39,820 nucleotides of DNA from an uncultured Hyphomicrobiaceae bacterium (GCA_937931785.1 CALHAX010000079.1:1-39820); one strand, 5' to 3'. Positions 26,832-37,497 are shown, numbered from the stretch's first letter. The notes: a model not told the origin generated them from the letters alone. Numbers and translations are program-made.

Positions 26832-27674
26832 ATGAGTTTTGCCGGAACGGACACCTATGTCGCGACCGATGACCTGAAAGTGGCGGTGAATGCCGCTGTG
26901 ACACTCCAGCGTCCATTGCTCGTGAAGGGGGAACCCGGCACTGGCAAGACGGTTCTGGCCCATGAAGTCGCTCAGGCGCTCGGGGTTGATCTGCTGGAAT
27001 GGCATGTGAAATCCACGACGAAGGCGCAGCAGGGCCTCTACGAATACGATGCGGTAAGTCGGCTGCGCGATAGTCAGCTTGGCGATGAGCGCGTGAAGGA
27101 CATCGCCAACTACATCAAGCGTGGCAAATTGTGGGAAGCTTTCGTGCATCCAACGCGCGCCGTGCTGCTGATCGACGAAGTGGACAAGGCCGATATCGAG
27201 TTTCCGAACGACCTCCTGCAGGAACTCGACCGGATGGAGTTCAACGTCTACGAAACTGGCGAAACGGTGAAAGCGGATCACCGCCCCATCGTGATCATCA
27301 CCTCGAACAACGAGAAGGAATTGCCGGACGCATTCCTGCGTCGTTGTTTCTTCCACTACATCAAGTTTCCCGACGCGGACACGATGCGCGAAATCGTCGA
27401 TGTTCATTACCCAGACATCAAGCAGCGTCTGGTGAAGGAGGCGTTGAATGCCTTCTATAATCTCCGCGAAGTTCCGGGACTGAAGAAGAAGCCGTCCACA
27501 TCAGAACTGCTGGACTGGATCAAGCTTCTTTTGAACGAGGACATCGATCCGGAGACAATCCGCGAAACCGACCAGCGCAAGCTGATTCCGCCGCTGCATG
27601 GCGCCTTGCTGAAGAATGAGCAGGACGTGCACATCTTTGAACGATTGGCCTTTATGGCTCGGAGGGATGGCTAG
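26832..27674 (+). CDS. MoxR-family AAA+ ATPase
   Basis: This 280-residue ATPase has Walker A GEPGTGKT (33-40), Walker B LLIDE (112-116), the sensor-1 stretch IITSNNEKELP and an arginine-finger region DAFLRRCFFH. The opening MSFAGTDTYVATDDL is the usual start of this CoxD-like MoxR subgroup and supports the ATG at 26832; an in-frame ATG at 26697 would add 45 residues without family support. Such ATPases normally act with a von Willebrand factor A protein, encoded next door, to activate or metallate a partner. Here the next gene is on the opposite strand, 19 bp away, and is not a VWA protein. Confidence 0.9.
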   Translation: MSFAGTDTYVATDDLKVAVNAAVTLQRPLLVKGEPGTGKTVLAHEVAQALGVDLLEWHVKSTTKAQQGLYEYDAVSRLRDSQLGDERVKDIANYIKRGKLWEAFVHPTRAVLLIDEVDKADIEFPNDLLQELDRMEFNVYETGETVKADHRPIVIITSNNEKELPDAFLRRCFFHYIKFPDADTMREIVDVHYPDIKQRLVKEALNAFYNLREVPGLKKKPSTSELLDWIKLLLNEDIDPETIRETDQRKLIPPLHGALLKNEQDVHIFERLAFMARRDG

Positions 27675-27693
27675 CTGCTCGTAAGGGCCTGCG

Positions 27694-28710
27694 TCAGGCC
27701 GGGGCCTCAAGCACGAGTCGTTCTATGATGTGATCCCACATCCACATCGGCGCATCCGACGTTAAATGGACGCCACCAAGCCACATGTCCCGCTGAAGTG
27801 CTGTACGCGCATCGCGGTTGCCTGCAAGAATGTCCCGACCGACGGGCGTCAATGACAGCTCCTGTTCTCTCAATTCCGACATGGTGACATCATCGGTCGG
27901 TGGATATTTGAACCGCTCGTGCGGCGCGCATGACAGCAACGGTTCGTCCGCATCGCACAGGTTTGCAATATGAGAGAAGGTGCGCCAGTCACCGATGAAG
28001 AGCACATCCTCAAAGTTCATGTTATCGACGAACACGCGCCCAGGCTTTGATATGCCGCTCTGCACGAGGGAGAGGATTTGCCGTTCGGTGCGGGTCAACC
28101 CGTCCGATGTCCAGGGAAATTCCTCCAGGTAGCGTTTCAAGGCCGCCTTCAGGAAAGATAGCTCAGTCAAATCGCCGGTCATGAAGACTTCAAGCGTGGT
28201 GGGGTCAGACGATCGAAACGCGCCCCACCCGTCTTTCGCAAGTCTGAGTTGGGATGCCGTGACAGGTTTTCGGTCCGGGAACAGCGACGCCATCTGCATG
28301 GAATCGAGTTGACCGATGCCACGAAACCCATCGACACCTGGAAATGCGTTAATACAGATCATGCTCAGGGTTGGATGAGGATTGTCACTGAACCAATCAA
28401 GGATTTGCAAGATCTGGAGCTGATCCAGAAGGTCATGCTCGAACCAGAGAACAACCTCGTCAAAGTTGCCAGTCGCACGCAGACGGTCGTCTCGCTTTTG
28501 AAATTCCCGGCATACCTCCGCGACATCAATCCCGGGTCCCGACAGATACTCCGCCCGTACTTCACTGAGCGCCGCAAGATCCAGTTTCGCAGGCATCGGT
28601 CCGTGGTGCATCGGATCGCGCCACGGGAGAACGTCGCCACCCACAGCGCTCGCCTTGATGATGTTAGCGGCACCGTCGCCGTTCGTGATGTGAAGTGTGG
28701 TTTTGCTCAT
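27694..28710 (-). CDS. DUF1835 domain-containing protein
   Basis: This 338-residue cytoplasmic protein begins with a DUF1835 domain: HITNGDGAANIIK, DVLPWRDPMHHGP, and then VLWFEHDLLDQLQILQ. The C-terminal half has a helical segment DGLTRTERQILSL followed by a basic/acidic domain, as in proteins where DUF1835 is followed by a second conserved region. The function is unknown for the family. The ATG at 28710 is taken because the domain starts at residue 6; an in-frame ATG at 28746 is possible. It is convergent with the MoxR gene. Confidence 0.85.
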   Translation of the reverse strand: MSKTTLHITNGDGAANIIKASAVGGDVLPWRDPMHHGPMPAKLDLAALSEVRAEYLSGPGIDVAEVCREFQKRDDRLRATGNFDEVVLWFEHDLLDQLQILQILDWFSDNPHPTLSMICINAFPGVDGFRGIGQLDSMQMASLFPDRKPVTASQLRLAKDGWGAFRSSDPTTLEVFMTGDLTELSFLKAALKRYLEEFPWTSDGLTRTERQILSLVQSGISKPGRVFVDNMNFEDVLFIGDWRTFSHIANLCDADEPLLSCAPHERFKYPPTDDVTMSELREQELSLTPVGRDILAGNRDARTALQRDMWLGGVHLTSDAPMWMWDHIIERLVLEAPA

Positions 28711-28800
28711 CCAGCCGACGCCACTGAATTCGGATTTCAAGAGCATACATCTTATTGTCGAAGTACCAAAATTAACGCAGACGAACGCATGGAAACGACG

Positions 28801-29211
28801 CTATCGCGCAACCGTCAACTTCGATCGCTTCCACGCATCAAAGCCTCCACGCATGTGGACAATTCTGGTGAACCCCAGCTCGCGAAGAATTTTCAGAGAT
28901 CGTCGACTGCGAACGCCGGATTTGCAGTGCATGACATAGGTAGCTTTGGGATCCAGTTTCGCGAGCTTCTGCCTGAACTGTTTGGAGTAAAAATCCACAT
29001 TGATGGCGCTTTGGATATGTCCCGCACGAAACTCGCGCGGTGTGCGGATATCCAGAACCTTGACCGCCGCATCGCTCTTGAGCAGCTCCGCAGCTTGTGG
29101 TGCCGACACATTGCGAATGACCTGAGCCGCGCTCTGGGTTGGCAACAAGACAGGCGCGACCATCAGCGCAGCCCCCACAACGAACGCAATCAATTTCGAC
29201 GACATGTGCAT
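28801..29211 (-). CDS. Periplasmic rhodanese-like protein
   Basis: This 136-residue protein has a signal peptide (about 1-29, ending SAAQ) and one rhodanese domain. The active-site loop is CKSGVRS with Cys96, the expected persulfide carrier, and the CH2-like end GGFDAWKR is present. It probably moves sulfane sulfur or reduces a periplasmic thiol target. It is 90 bp upstream of the DUF1835 start on the same strand. The Sox genes are 6 kb away, so a link in sulfur metabolism is only suggestive. The ATG at 29211 or the one at 29205 could be used. Confidence 0.88.
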   Translation of the reverse strand: MHMSSKLIAFVVGAALMVAPVLLPTQSAAQVIRNVSAPQAAELLKSDAAVKVLDIRTPREFRAGHIQSAINVDFYSKQFRQKLAKLDPKATYVMHCKSGVRSRRSLKILRELGFTRIVHMRGGFDAWKRSKLTVAR

Positions 29212-29342
29212 GGCGGGACTCTTTCGCAGTGAGACAGATCTTTCGCTTACATATCACGCCTCATGTGGCGGCGTATTGACGAGGTGGCAACCTCAAGGTC
29301 TTGTGATCGGAAATGCGACTCCAAAGCACGGACCAACGAACT

Positions 29343-30416
29343 ATGACGCTCAAGACAAAAATAATAGAAAACTTCGGCACGCCCTGCCCTGTCATCGACA
29401 TGGATGTGGTTGAACGCAATATCGCGCGGGTTCAGGCGTTGTGCGACGATGCGGGGGTCGCCAACCGTCCGCACATCAAAACACACAAAAGTCCACGGCT
29501 TGCGAAGATGCAGATTGCAGCAGGGGCCAAAGGCATCACATGTCAGAAGCTCGGCGAAGCGGAAGTCATGGCGAATGCCGGGATCACGGACATCTTGATC
29601 GCAACCAATCTGCTGGGCGCCGCGCGATCCGGTCGGTTGGCGGCTCTGCAACGTCGTCTACCACTGAAAGTGTGTGCCGATAATCCCGTGACACTTGGGG
29701 CCTATGCGGCAGCGGCACAGGTTGCCGGGCGACCGCTCGACGTTGTTATTGAGTGCGACACGGGGCAGGAACGCGCCGGAGTGGAAACACCAAACGAAGC
29801 ACTGGAACTCGCAAAAATCATCAAGGACAATCCGTCGCTGCGATTTGCAGGGCTTCTCTTTTACCCTCCCCTTGAAGGTTGGCCCGCAACGCAAGTTTTC
29901 TGGAACAGCGTTTCTGCGGGGCTATCCGATCTCGCTCTCGAAGCAGAAATCGTATCGACCGGGGGCACGCCCAACTTCGTCAACATCGGGAAGCTGGAGG
30001 GCGCGACCGAACATCGCGCGGGGACCTGCATCTTCAACGACCGTATGATGATGGATGCAGGTGTCGCAGCACTCAGCGATTGTGCATTCAGCGTCTACAC
30101 AAGTGTCGTCAGTCGGGCTGGTGCGGAGCGCGGCATCCTGGACGCAGGTTCGAAAACCCTCACGTCAGATCAGGGCGGGCTCGACGGCTACGGTTTCATC
30201 CTTGAGCATCCCAATGCCAGAATTCACAAATTTGCCGAGGAACACGGATTTCTCGATCTGAGGGGTTGCAACGAGAAACCATCCGTCGGTGACATTGTGC
30301 GCGTAATCCCGAACCATGTGTGCGTCGCGGTCAATATGGTCGATCAACTCGTCGCCGTGCGCGGTGACGAGATCATTGAAGTCCTGCCAGTTGCTGCACG
30401 CGGCATGCTGGTTTGA
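29343..30416 (+). CDS. D-threonine aldolase / D-serine dehydratase-like PLP enzyme
   Basis: This 357-residue fold-type III PLP enzyme has an alanine-racemase-like N-terminal barrel with the Schiff-base lysine in RPHIKTHK (Lys46). The C-terminal domain has the metal ligands His325 and Cys327 in PNHVCVAVN, the hallmark of metal-dependent D-threonine aldolases and D-serine dehydratases. The predicted reaction is cleavage of a D-3-hydroxy amino acid, such as D-threonine to glycine and acetaldehyde. The ATG at 29343 gives the family-typical opening before TPCPVIDMDVVERNI; an ATG at 29313 is less likely. The specific substrate is not determined. Confidence 0.88.
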   Translation: MTLKTKIIENFGTPCPVIDMDVVERNIARVQALCDDAGVANRPHIKTHKSPRLAKMQIAAGAKGITCQKLGEAEVMANAGITDILIATNLLGAARSGRLAALQRRLPLKVCADNPVTLGAYAAAAQVAGRPLDVVIECDTGQERAGVETPNEALELAKIIKDNPSLRFAGLLFYPPLEGWPATQVFWNSVSAGLSDLALEAEIVSTGGTPNFVNIGKLEGATEHRAGTCIFNDRMMMDAGVAALSDCAFSVYTSVVSRAGAERGILDAGSKTLTSDQGGLDGYGFILEHPNARIHKFAEEHGFLDLRGCNEKPSVGDIVRVIPNHVCVAVNMVDQLVAVRGDEIIEVLPVAARGMLV

Positions 30417-30461
30417 AAAAAACGCCCCCGCGGACATTTGTCGACGGGGGCGTCTCATTTT
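30415..30461. terminator. Bidirectional terminator between the D-amino-acid enzyme and katG
   Basis: ACGCCCCCG (30422-30430) pairs perfectly with CGGGGGCGT (30445-30453). On the plus strand it is followed by CTCATTTTC. On the minus strand it is followed by a run of T residues (the A-tract at 30415-30422). It lies between two convergent stops 64 bp apart and can serve both. Confidence 0.88.
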
Positions 30462-30480
30462 CCTGTTCAGGCGACAGGCC

Positions 30481-32736
<2,256 letters not shown>

Positions 32737-32776
32737 CTAATTGTAATTTCTTGTGCTTTGCATTAGTTTTTCAAAT

Positions 32777-33679
32777 ATGCGAGCGGCACCTGATTTCACC
32801 TTGAAACAACTGACCTATTTACGCGCACTGGTCAACGCAGGCAGCTTTGGTGCCGCAGCGGCAGCATCCAACATTACACAACCGGCGCTTTCGCTGCAGA
32901 TCCAGACGCTGGAAGAGCATTTTGGCGGGCAATTGATCGAACGGCGCCGCAGTGGACTTTCGCTGACACCGCTTGGGGCTGCCGTTCTTGAGCGTGCTCA
33001 CGACATCTTGAACATCGCCGAAGACCTTGCAACGCTTGCAGTGCGGGCACACGAAGCTCCTATCGGCCCTGTTCGGCTCGGACTTATCCCGACGGTCGCG
33101 CCTTACCTTCTCCCGCGCATTCTCCCCGGTCTGAAGTCGAACTTCAGCGAACTTGCGTTCATCATTCGTGAAGGTCGCACCAGCACCTTGATTGCGGATT
33201 TGGAGAACAACGTCATCGACGTTGCGGTTCTGGCCCTTCCCCTGGAGACATCCAGCCTGGAAGCAGAACCCTTACTCGAAGAACCATTTGTGCTGGCAAC
33301 AGGCGCAGATTTCAAGGCGCCTAAAACCAAGACTGTTGCGGTGAGCGCGATTGCCGATCAGGATATTTTGCTGCTGGAGGAAGGACATTGCCTGCGTGAC
33401 CAGACCATCCAGGCATGTGGTATCAACGTCAGTCGCGCCCTCAACCAGTTTGGCGCAACAAGCCTCTCGACCATCATCGAGATGGTCGCCAGCGGCTATG
33501 GCGTCACGCTGCTGCCGGAAATGAGCCTGGAGAAAGAGGCGGCAGACAAACGTATTCAGTTGTTCAGGCTGCGAGCACCGTGTCCAACACGCGAACTGGG
33601 ACTGGTGTGGCGCGCCTCATCCCCATACGCTGAATTCTATCAACGCATGGCCAAGGCGATGCTGCCCAAAGGCGCATAG
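32777..33679 (+). CDS. oxyR: Hydrogen-peroxide-sensing LysR regulator OxyR
   Basis: This 300-residue LysR-family regulator has an N-terminal winged helix-turn-helix (about 8-66, FGAAAAASNITQPALSLQIQ). The effector domain contains GHCLRDQTIQAC. Cys205 and Cys214 have the same 9-residue spacing as Cys199 and Cys208, the peroxide-sensing pair of E. coli OxyR, and GATSLSTIIEMVASGYGVTLLP is also OxyR-like. It is therefore expected to form an intramolecular disulfide under peroxide and activate katG, which is divergent. The ATG at 32777 has no clear ribosome site; a GTG at 32753 is an alternative. Confidence 0.93.
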   Translation: MRAAPDFTLKQLTYLRALVNAGSFGAAAAASNITQPALSLQIQTLEEHFGGQLIERRRSGLSLTPLGAAVLERAHDILNIAEDLATLAVRAHEAPIGPVRLGLIPTVAPYLLPRILPGLKSNFSELAFIIREGRTSTLIADLENNVIDVAVLALPLETSSLEAEPLLEEPFVLATGADFKAPKTKTVAVSAIADQDILLLEEGHCLRDQTIQACGINVSRALNQFGATSLSTIIEMVASGYGVTLLPEMSLEKEAADKRIQLFRLRAPCPTRELGLVWRASSPYAEFYQRMAKAMLPKGA

Positions 33680-33693
33680 ATTGAGGAATTATC

Positions 33694-34299
33694 ATGCCCG
33701 AGAGTGACGACAACACGCTTGCATTCTACGATGCAGAGGCAAAATCGTATTCCGACGCCTTCATCGATCAGCGCGACACGAAACACCTCAAACAGTTCAT
33801 GGAAGAACTGCCGAAAGGCGGAACGGTTTGTGATCTTGGAAGTGGCAATGGATGGGCCGCCGTCGCACTGCGTGACGCCGGGTTCAATGTAACGGCGATC
33901 GACGGGTCAGCCGGCCTGGCACAGGAAGCCAAGGCGCGACACGGGCTGGACGTGAAGGTCATGCGCTTCGAGGATTTTACGTTCGTCGACACATTCGACG
34001 GCATGTGGGCCGCGTGGTCGCTGCATCATGCGCGACGTGCTGCGTTTCCGGATTTATTGCAACGCGTGGGAAAGTCCATCAGAGATGGCGGCATTCTGTT
34101 TCTGGGCATGAAAGGTGGGGACGGAGAAAAACGTGACTCGCTGGATCGCCTGTACGCATACTACCAGATAGATGAGTTGAAAACCCTCGTCGCTGACCGT
34201 GTCGGCGCAGACATTCTGCTTGCAGACACGCATGAGGGGTACGGATTCGACGGAACCGCCACACCGCTGCACTCGCTCATCGCCCGCAAGACCGGGTGA
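33694..34299 (+). CDS. Class I SAM-dependent methyltransferase
   Basis: This 201-residue enzyme has motif I VCDLGSGNGWAAVALRDAG (near 45-63) and the acidic loop TAIDGSAGL. The remaining region, WAAWSLHHARRAAFPDLL, contains the motif IV-like segment of small methyltransferases. It starts 14 bp after the oxyR stop with GAGGA at good spacing, so the two are likely one transcript. A role in oxidative-stress response is inferred only from this position. The substrate is unknown. Confidence 0.85.
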   Translation: MPESDDNTLAFYDAEAKSYSDAFIDQRDTKHLKQFMEELPKGGTVCDLGSGNGWAAVALRDAGFNVTAIDGSAGLAQEAKARHGLDVKVMRFEDFTFVDTFDGMWAAWSLHHARRAAFPDLLQRVGKSIRDGGILFLGMKGGDGEKRDSLDRLYAYYQIDELKTLVADRVGADILLADTHEGYGFDGTATPLHSLIARKTG

Positions 34300-34324
34300 G
34301 ACGAAACTGGCAACGGCCCTTACG

Positions 34325-34363
34325 AAAAATTCGGGAGGTCCTGTAACGCAAGCACCTCCCGAA
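34325..34363 (-). terminator. Terminator downstream of the glutathione transferase gene
   Basis: TTCGGGAGGT (34330-34339) pairs perfectly with ACCTCCCGAA (34354-34363) around a 14-base loop. On the minus strand it is followed by five T residues (34325-34329). It lies 6 bp after the GST stop and also separates it from the convergent methyltransferase gene. Confidence 0.85.
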
Positions 34364-34369
34364 AACGCA

Positions 34370-35068
34370 TTATCCGTTGCGAGCGAGCGCAACCTTCGCG
34401 CCATGCCCGTCGTACATGGCATTCAATCCGGCAAACCATTTCCCGACGGCTGTGGCCTCATCGATCGGATTGTACGGGGCGACAATATCGAGCCACTTCA
34501 ACATGCCGAACAAGGCATAGTCAGCGTAGGTCGCCTCGTCGCCACCAAGGTACGCGTTGCTGGCGAGAACCATCTCAAAGACAGCAAGGCCCTTGCCAAG
34601 ACCGGCCAACCCGGCTTCGGGTGAGACCTTCATATCTTCCAGCGACTTGCCCAGGACCTTTTCCCGTGTTTGTCGAAAATAGGCCTGATTGTCTTCATCG
34701 AGCAATCCGTGAACTTCGCTTACAGCGACCGGAATAGCGGCGGGCAGCAATTGCTTGGCAACAACTGCAATGACCAACTGCGCCTGAGCCCGCGCTGCTG
34801 CGTCCTTCATGAGCAACGGACGGTCAGGATACGTCTGATCGAGATACGTCGCGATGTCCCAACTGTCGGAAATCCATTTACCATCGTCGACAATAACGGG
34901 AACGGCCTTCTGGCCGGAGTCCGAGATCCGGTCTTTCTCGATAAAACGCCATGGCACAGACTCGAAATCGAGCCCCTTGTGGAGCAGCGACATGCGCGCA
35001 CGCCAGCAATAGGGGCTGAAGCGGAAACGGTCGTCCTTGGCCGTGAGGTCGAAAAGCTGAATGGTCAT
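34370..35068 (-). CDS. Glutathione S-transferase family protein, LigE/beta-etherase-like
   Basis: This 232-residue protein has a thioredoxin-fold N-terminal domain with FSPYCWRARMSLLHKGLDFE; Ser18 and Cys21 are candidates for the catalytic position. The glutathione-contacting QKAVPVIVDDG follows, then the SDSWDIATYLDQTYPDRP segment. The all-helical C-terminal domain (about 90-232) ends in LNAMYDGHGAKVALARNG. The long spacing before the SPYCWR motif and the EKDRI loop resemble LigE/LigF beta-etherase-like and fungal FuA GSTs. It conjugates or cleaves substrates with glutathione in the cytoplasm. Confidence 0.88.
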   Translation of the reverse strand: MTIQLFDLTAKDDRFRFSPYCWRARMSLLHKGLDFESVPWRFIEKDRISDSGQKAVPVIVDDGKWISDSWDIATYLDQTYPDRPLLMKDAAARAQAQLVIAVVAKQLLPAAIPVAVSEVHGLLDEDNQAYFRQTREKVLGKSLEDMKVSPEAGLAGLGKGLAVFEMVLASNAYLGGDEATYADYALFGMLKWLDIVAPYNPIDEATAVGKWFAGLNAMYDGHGAKVALARNG

Positions 35069-35197
35069 GTCGTGCCCTTGCGTCTGTTCTGTGCTTCACC
35101 ATCAAGTCCGCTGCCTAAACACACGCGTGATGTTTCACAACGACCAAGTGATCACGAACGTGACAACGGGACGGGTCGTCTGTTCTTGCAGGCAGCA

Positions 35198-35677
35198 CTA
35201 CGGCTTGAAATGCGAATGGAGCACGCGATCCCCGACGCGTATGCCAAGTGCCGCCGCGCGCCCACCACCAATCTCGAGGACACCGGTCACTTTGGCCCCG
35301 GACGAGATCGTTTCCTCGGAAAAGGGTTCTGTTTCCCTGGCAATACGGGCGATTCGACCGTCAGCAGCGATGAAAAGCATATCGAGTGGAATGTATGTAT
35401 TGCGCATCCACATATTGATGACCTGTTCTTCCTCATAGGCGAACAGCATTCCGGCATCGTCGGCAAGCGAGCGCCGAAACATGAGGCCACGTGCCTGTTC
35501 ACCGGGTGTCCGCGCGGTTTCGATCCGCAAAGTGATGTCACCCTTTTCAGACTTGATCACCAGCGTGTCATCCGGCTCCCCCGCACCGACAGCGCGCGCA
35601 CCAAGAACGATCACCAGAAACAGAAAAAGGGCCGCGTAAGCAGCCCTCTTCAAATCAGCAAATCCAATCCGCACCAT
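35198..35677 (-). CDS. DUF192 protein, exported
   Basis: This 159-residue protein has a hydrophobic N-terminal segment (about 10-32) that is a likely signal peptide or anchor, then a DUF192 domain: TPGEQARGLMFRRSLADDAGMLF, NMWMRNTYIPLDMLFIA and the closing GVLEIGGGRAAALGIRVGD. The function of the domain is not established. The ATG at 35677 with AGGG five bases upstream is used; a GTG at 35683 is an alternative. It follows the double cold-shock gene by 11 bp, an arrangement common in related bacteria and probably an operon. Confidence 0.9.
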   Translation of the reverse strand: MVRIGFADLKRAAYAALFLFLVIVLGARAVGAGEPDDTLVIKSEKGDITLRIETARTPGEQARGLMFRRSLADDAGMLFAYEEEQVINMWMRNTYIPLDMLFIAADGRIARIARETEPFSEETISSGAKVTGVLEIGGGRAAALGIRVGDRVLHSHFKP

Positions 35678-35688
35678 GTGCACCCTGA

Positions 35689-36291
35689 TTAGTGGGCCGG
35701 AGGAGGGAACCCACCGCCACTGTCACCATCTGGCCTCAGGTCCGCAGCCATCAGTCCCTTGGGTCCGTTGCCGTGCCGCACCTGCACCATCTGGCCAGGG
35801 CGAAGCTCGGTGAAACCATAGCGGCGCAGCGTTTCCATATGGACAAAAATGTCCGGAGTGCCTTCGCCACGTGTCAGGAAACCAAATCCACTGACCCGGT
35901 TGAACCACTTGACCATTGCTGGTTCCCAGTCGCTTTCCGGCTCCACACTCACATGTGTTCGTGGCGGAAGTTCGGACGGGTGGATCGCCGTCGACTCATC
36001 CATTTCGAGAATTCTGAACGCCTGCAATCCACGCGGCCGCTTGAGGACCTGGCAGTGAACCCGTGCGCCTTCGTAAGCTGTCTGGTAGCCTCCGGCTCGT
36101 AAGCACGTCACATGAAGCAGAATGTCATCGCCACCTGCTTCGTCCGGTATGATAAAGCCATACCCTTTGGACGCATCGAACCATTTAATGGCACCGACCA
36201 CCTCGAACACATCAACCGGCGTACCCTCATCGGTTGCTTGTCCTTCAAACCCGACTGGTCCAGCAGAACCGTCTGGTGGTACGTTATCCAT
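35689..36291 (-). CDS. Double cold-shock-domain protein
   Basis: This 200-residue nucleic-acid-binding protein has two cold-shock domains. The first (about 30-97) has [13 protein letters not shown] and ILLHVT. The second (about 120-185) has [13 protein letters not shown] and DIFVHMETL; these are the RNP1 and RNP2 motifs. It probably binds single-stranded RNA or DNA as a chaperone or antiterminator. The ATG at 36291 with GGGGGAT seven bases upstream is preferred over a TTG at 36402 further up. Two-domain forms of this kind are known from Alphaproteobacteria. Confidence 0.92.
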   Translation of the reverse strand: MDNVPPDGSAGPVGFEGQATDEGTPVDVFEVVGAIKWFDASKGYGFIIPDEAGGDDILLHVTCLRAGGYQTAYEGARVHCQVLKRPRGLQAFRILEMDESTAIHPSELPPRTHVSVEPESDWEPAMVKWFNRVSGFGFLTRGEGTPDIFVHMETLRRYGFTELRPGQMVQVRHGNGPKGLMAADLRPDGDSGGGFPPPAH

Positions 36292-36908
36292 GCCGCATCC
36301 CCCGCATACATTGTTACATATTGCGCCGTGCACCGGTTTACCCTTCGCTGCACGTGCATGTCTCTTGGACGACTCAGACCATAGCATTTTGCCAATGGCC
36401 AACCATGCTCAATTTTCCGGATTTCCACGTTCTCCCCAAAAAGTGCCACAGCACTGGAGATCATGTGAACAATCCGCAACCCCTTGAATTACCGGTCAGA
36501 ATTTACGAACACTGCACAACCGTGTGGCCTTAAAGATACGATTGAGTTCGTGTCCCGTCCGATGCCGCAGACAATCGCAGACCCCGCAAATCACCACAAC
36601 CGACGATTAGTTGCATTGCCCTGATTCGCAAAAAATTTTCACGACAGACACCGGTCGGTCGATAACCCACTGAGTTTCGTGACAAGTTTGTGTCAACCAA
36701 TGGATTGTCGTGAAACCATCAACTCCCGGAGCTTTGGGCCTTTCAGAGATTACGCGTCTTCGACCAGAAGTTGCATAGCCAAAAGGAAAGCAGCCAGGGC
36801 CACGAAACTCACATCTGGACAGTGTCGCAGCCGGATCGCATATGACGCATATGAAGGCCGTCACGATCAGGCATCAGACCCAAGCCAACGCAGAACAGGA
36901 ACACCCCC
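36292..36908. promoter_or_regulatory. Intergenic region between the cold-shock gene and gloA
   Basis: This 617-bp divergent gap holds no convincing gene; an open frame on the minus strand at 36607-36864 has no ribosome site or family features. It is long enough for an extended cold-shock leader. A set of related motifs lies in it: TTTCACGACA at 36637-36646, TTTCGTGACA at 36675-36684, and TGTCGTGAAA (the reverse complement of the first) at 36706-36715. Confidence 0.45.
36637..36715. repeat. Three TTTCNNGACA-type motifs, possible operator cluster
   Basis: TTTCACGACA (36637-36646) and its exact reverse complement TGTCGTGAAA (36706-36715) flank the variant TTTCGTGACA (36675-36684). Start-to-start steps are 38 and 31 bases. 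They lie 194-272 bp upstream of gloA. The two outer copies form a 10-bp inverted repeat with a 59-base interval. Confidence 0.4.
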
Positions 36909-37349
36909 ATGCGCTATTTGCACACCATGGTTCGTATCAAGGACATCGACGCTTCACTTGATTTCTACTGCAACAAACTCGGCATGGAAGAAACACGCCG
37001 CATGGACAGCAAGGCCGGAAAGTTCACCTTGATTTTTTTGGCGGCGCCGCTGGACAAGGACCGGGGCAAGGCCGAACAGGCTCCCTTGCTGGAACTGACC
37101 TACAATTGGGAACCGGAAGAGTACGGTGAAGGTCGCAATTTTGGTCACCTGGCCTTCGAGGTCGATGACATCTACGCGACGTGCCAAAGCCTTATGGACA
37201 ATGGCGTCATCATCAATCGCCCACCGCGTGACGGTCGCATGGCGTTTATCCGCTCACCGGACAACGTTTCCATTGAGTTGCTGCAGAAGGGTGAGTCCAA
37301 ACCAAAAGCCGAACCATGGACATCCATGGAGAACACCGGCCACTGGTAG
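36909..37349 (+). CDS. gloA: Lactoylglutathione lyase (glyoxalase I)
   Basis: This 146-residue VOC-fold enzyme converts the methylglyoxal-glutathione hemithioacetal to S-lactoylglutathione. The metal ligands are visible at His5, Glu62, His80 and Glu123, matching the E. coli enzyme pattern (His5, Glu56, His74, Glu122), with GHLAFEVDD around His80. It is somewhat longer than E. coli GloA (135 residues), with a short loop insertion near 48-58 and a C-terminal tail. An AGGA lies about 9 bases before the ATG. It stands alone on the plus strand. Confidence 0.93.
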   Translation: MRYLHTMVRIKDIDASLDFYCNKLGMEETRRMDSKAGKFTLIFLAAPLDKDRGKAEQAPLLELTYNWEPEEYGEGRNFGHLAFEVDDIYATCQSLMDNGVIINRPPRDGRMAFIRSPDNVSIELLQKGESKPKAEPWTSMENTGHW

Positions 37350-37362
37350 CTCCAACGTAAAA

Positions 37363-37391
37363 AGCCGCCATTTCTCTCGAAAGTGGCGGCT
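37363..37391 (-). terminator. Terminator of tRNA-Glu
   Basis: On the minus strand AGCCGCCA and TGGCGGCT pair over 8 bp, with an inner TTTC/GAAA pairing closed by GAGA and one bulged base. Five T residues follow the stem. It lies 31 bp after the tRNA 3' end and also between it and gloA. Confidence 0.8.
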
Positions 37392-37422
37392 CATGCTATC
37401 TCGGGCATCGAAAGAACGGTGG

Positions 37423-37497
37423 TGGCACTCCCTAGGGGAATCGAACCCCTCTTTCCAGGTTGAAAACCTGGCGTCCTAACCGATAGACGAAGGGAGC
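37423..37497 (-). tRNA. tRNA-Glu (anticodon TTC)
   Basis: The minus-strand sequence folds as a tRNA. The acceptor arm GCTCCCT pairs with AGGGAGT (G-U at the end), the D-arm is GTCTATCGGTTAGGAC, the anticodon stem CCAGG/CCTGG encloses TTTTCAA with anticodon TTC, and the T-arm is GGGGTTCGATTCCCC. The 3' CCA is encoded (37423-37425) after discriminator G. This matches bacterial tRNA-Glu closely. Confidence 0.97.

Noticed and set aside
28249-29232. Open frame of about 327 codons on the plus strand across the DUF1835 and rhodanese genes
   Set aside because: Both minus-strand genes have clear domains; the plus-strand product does not.
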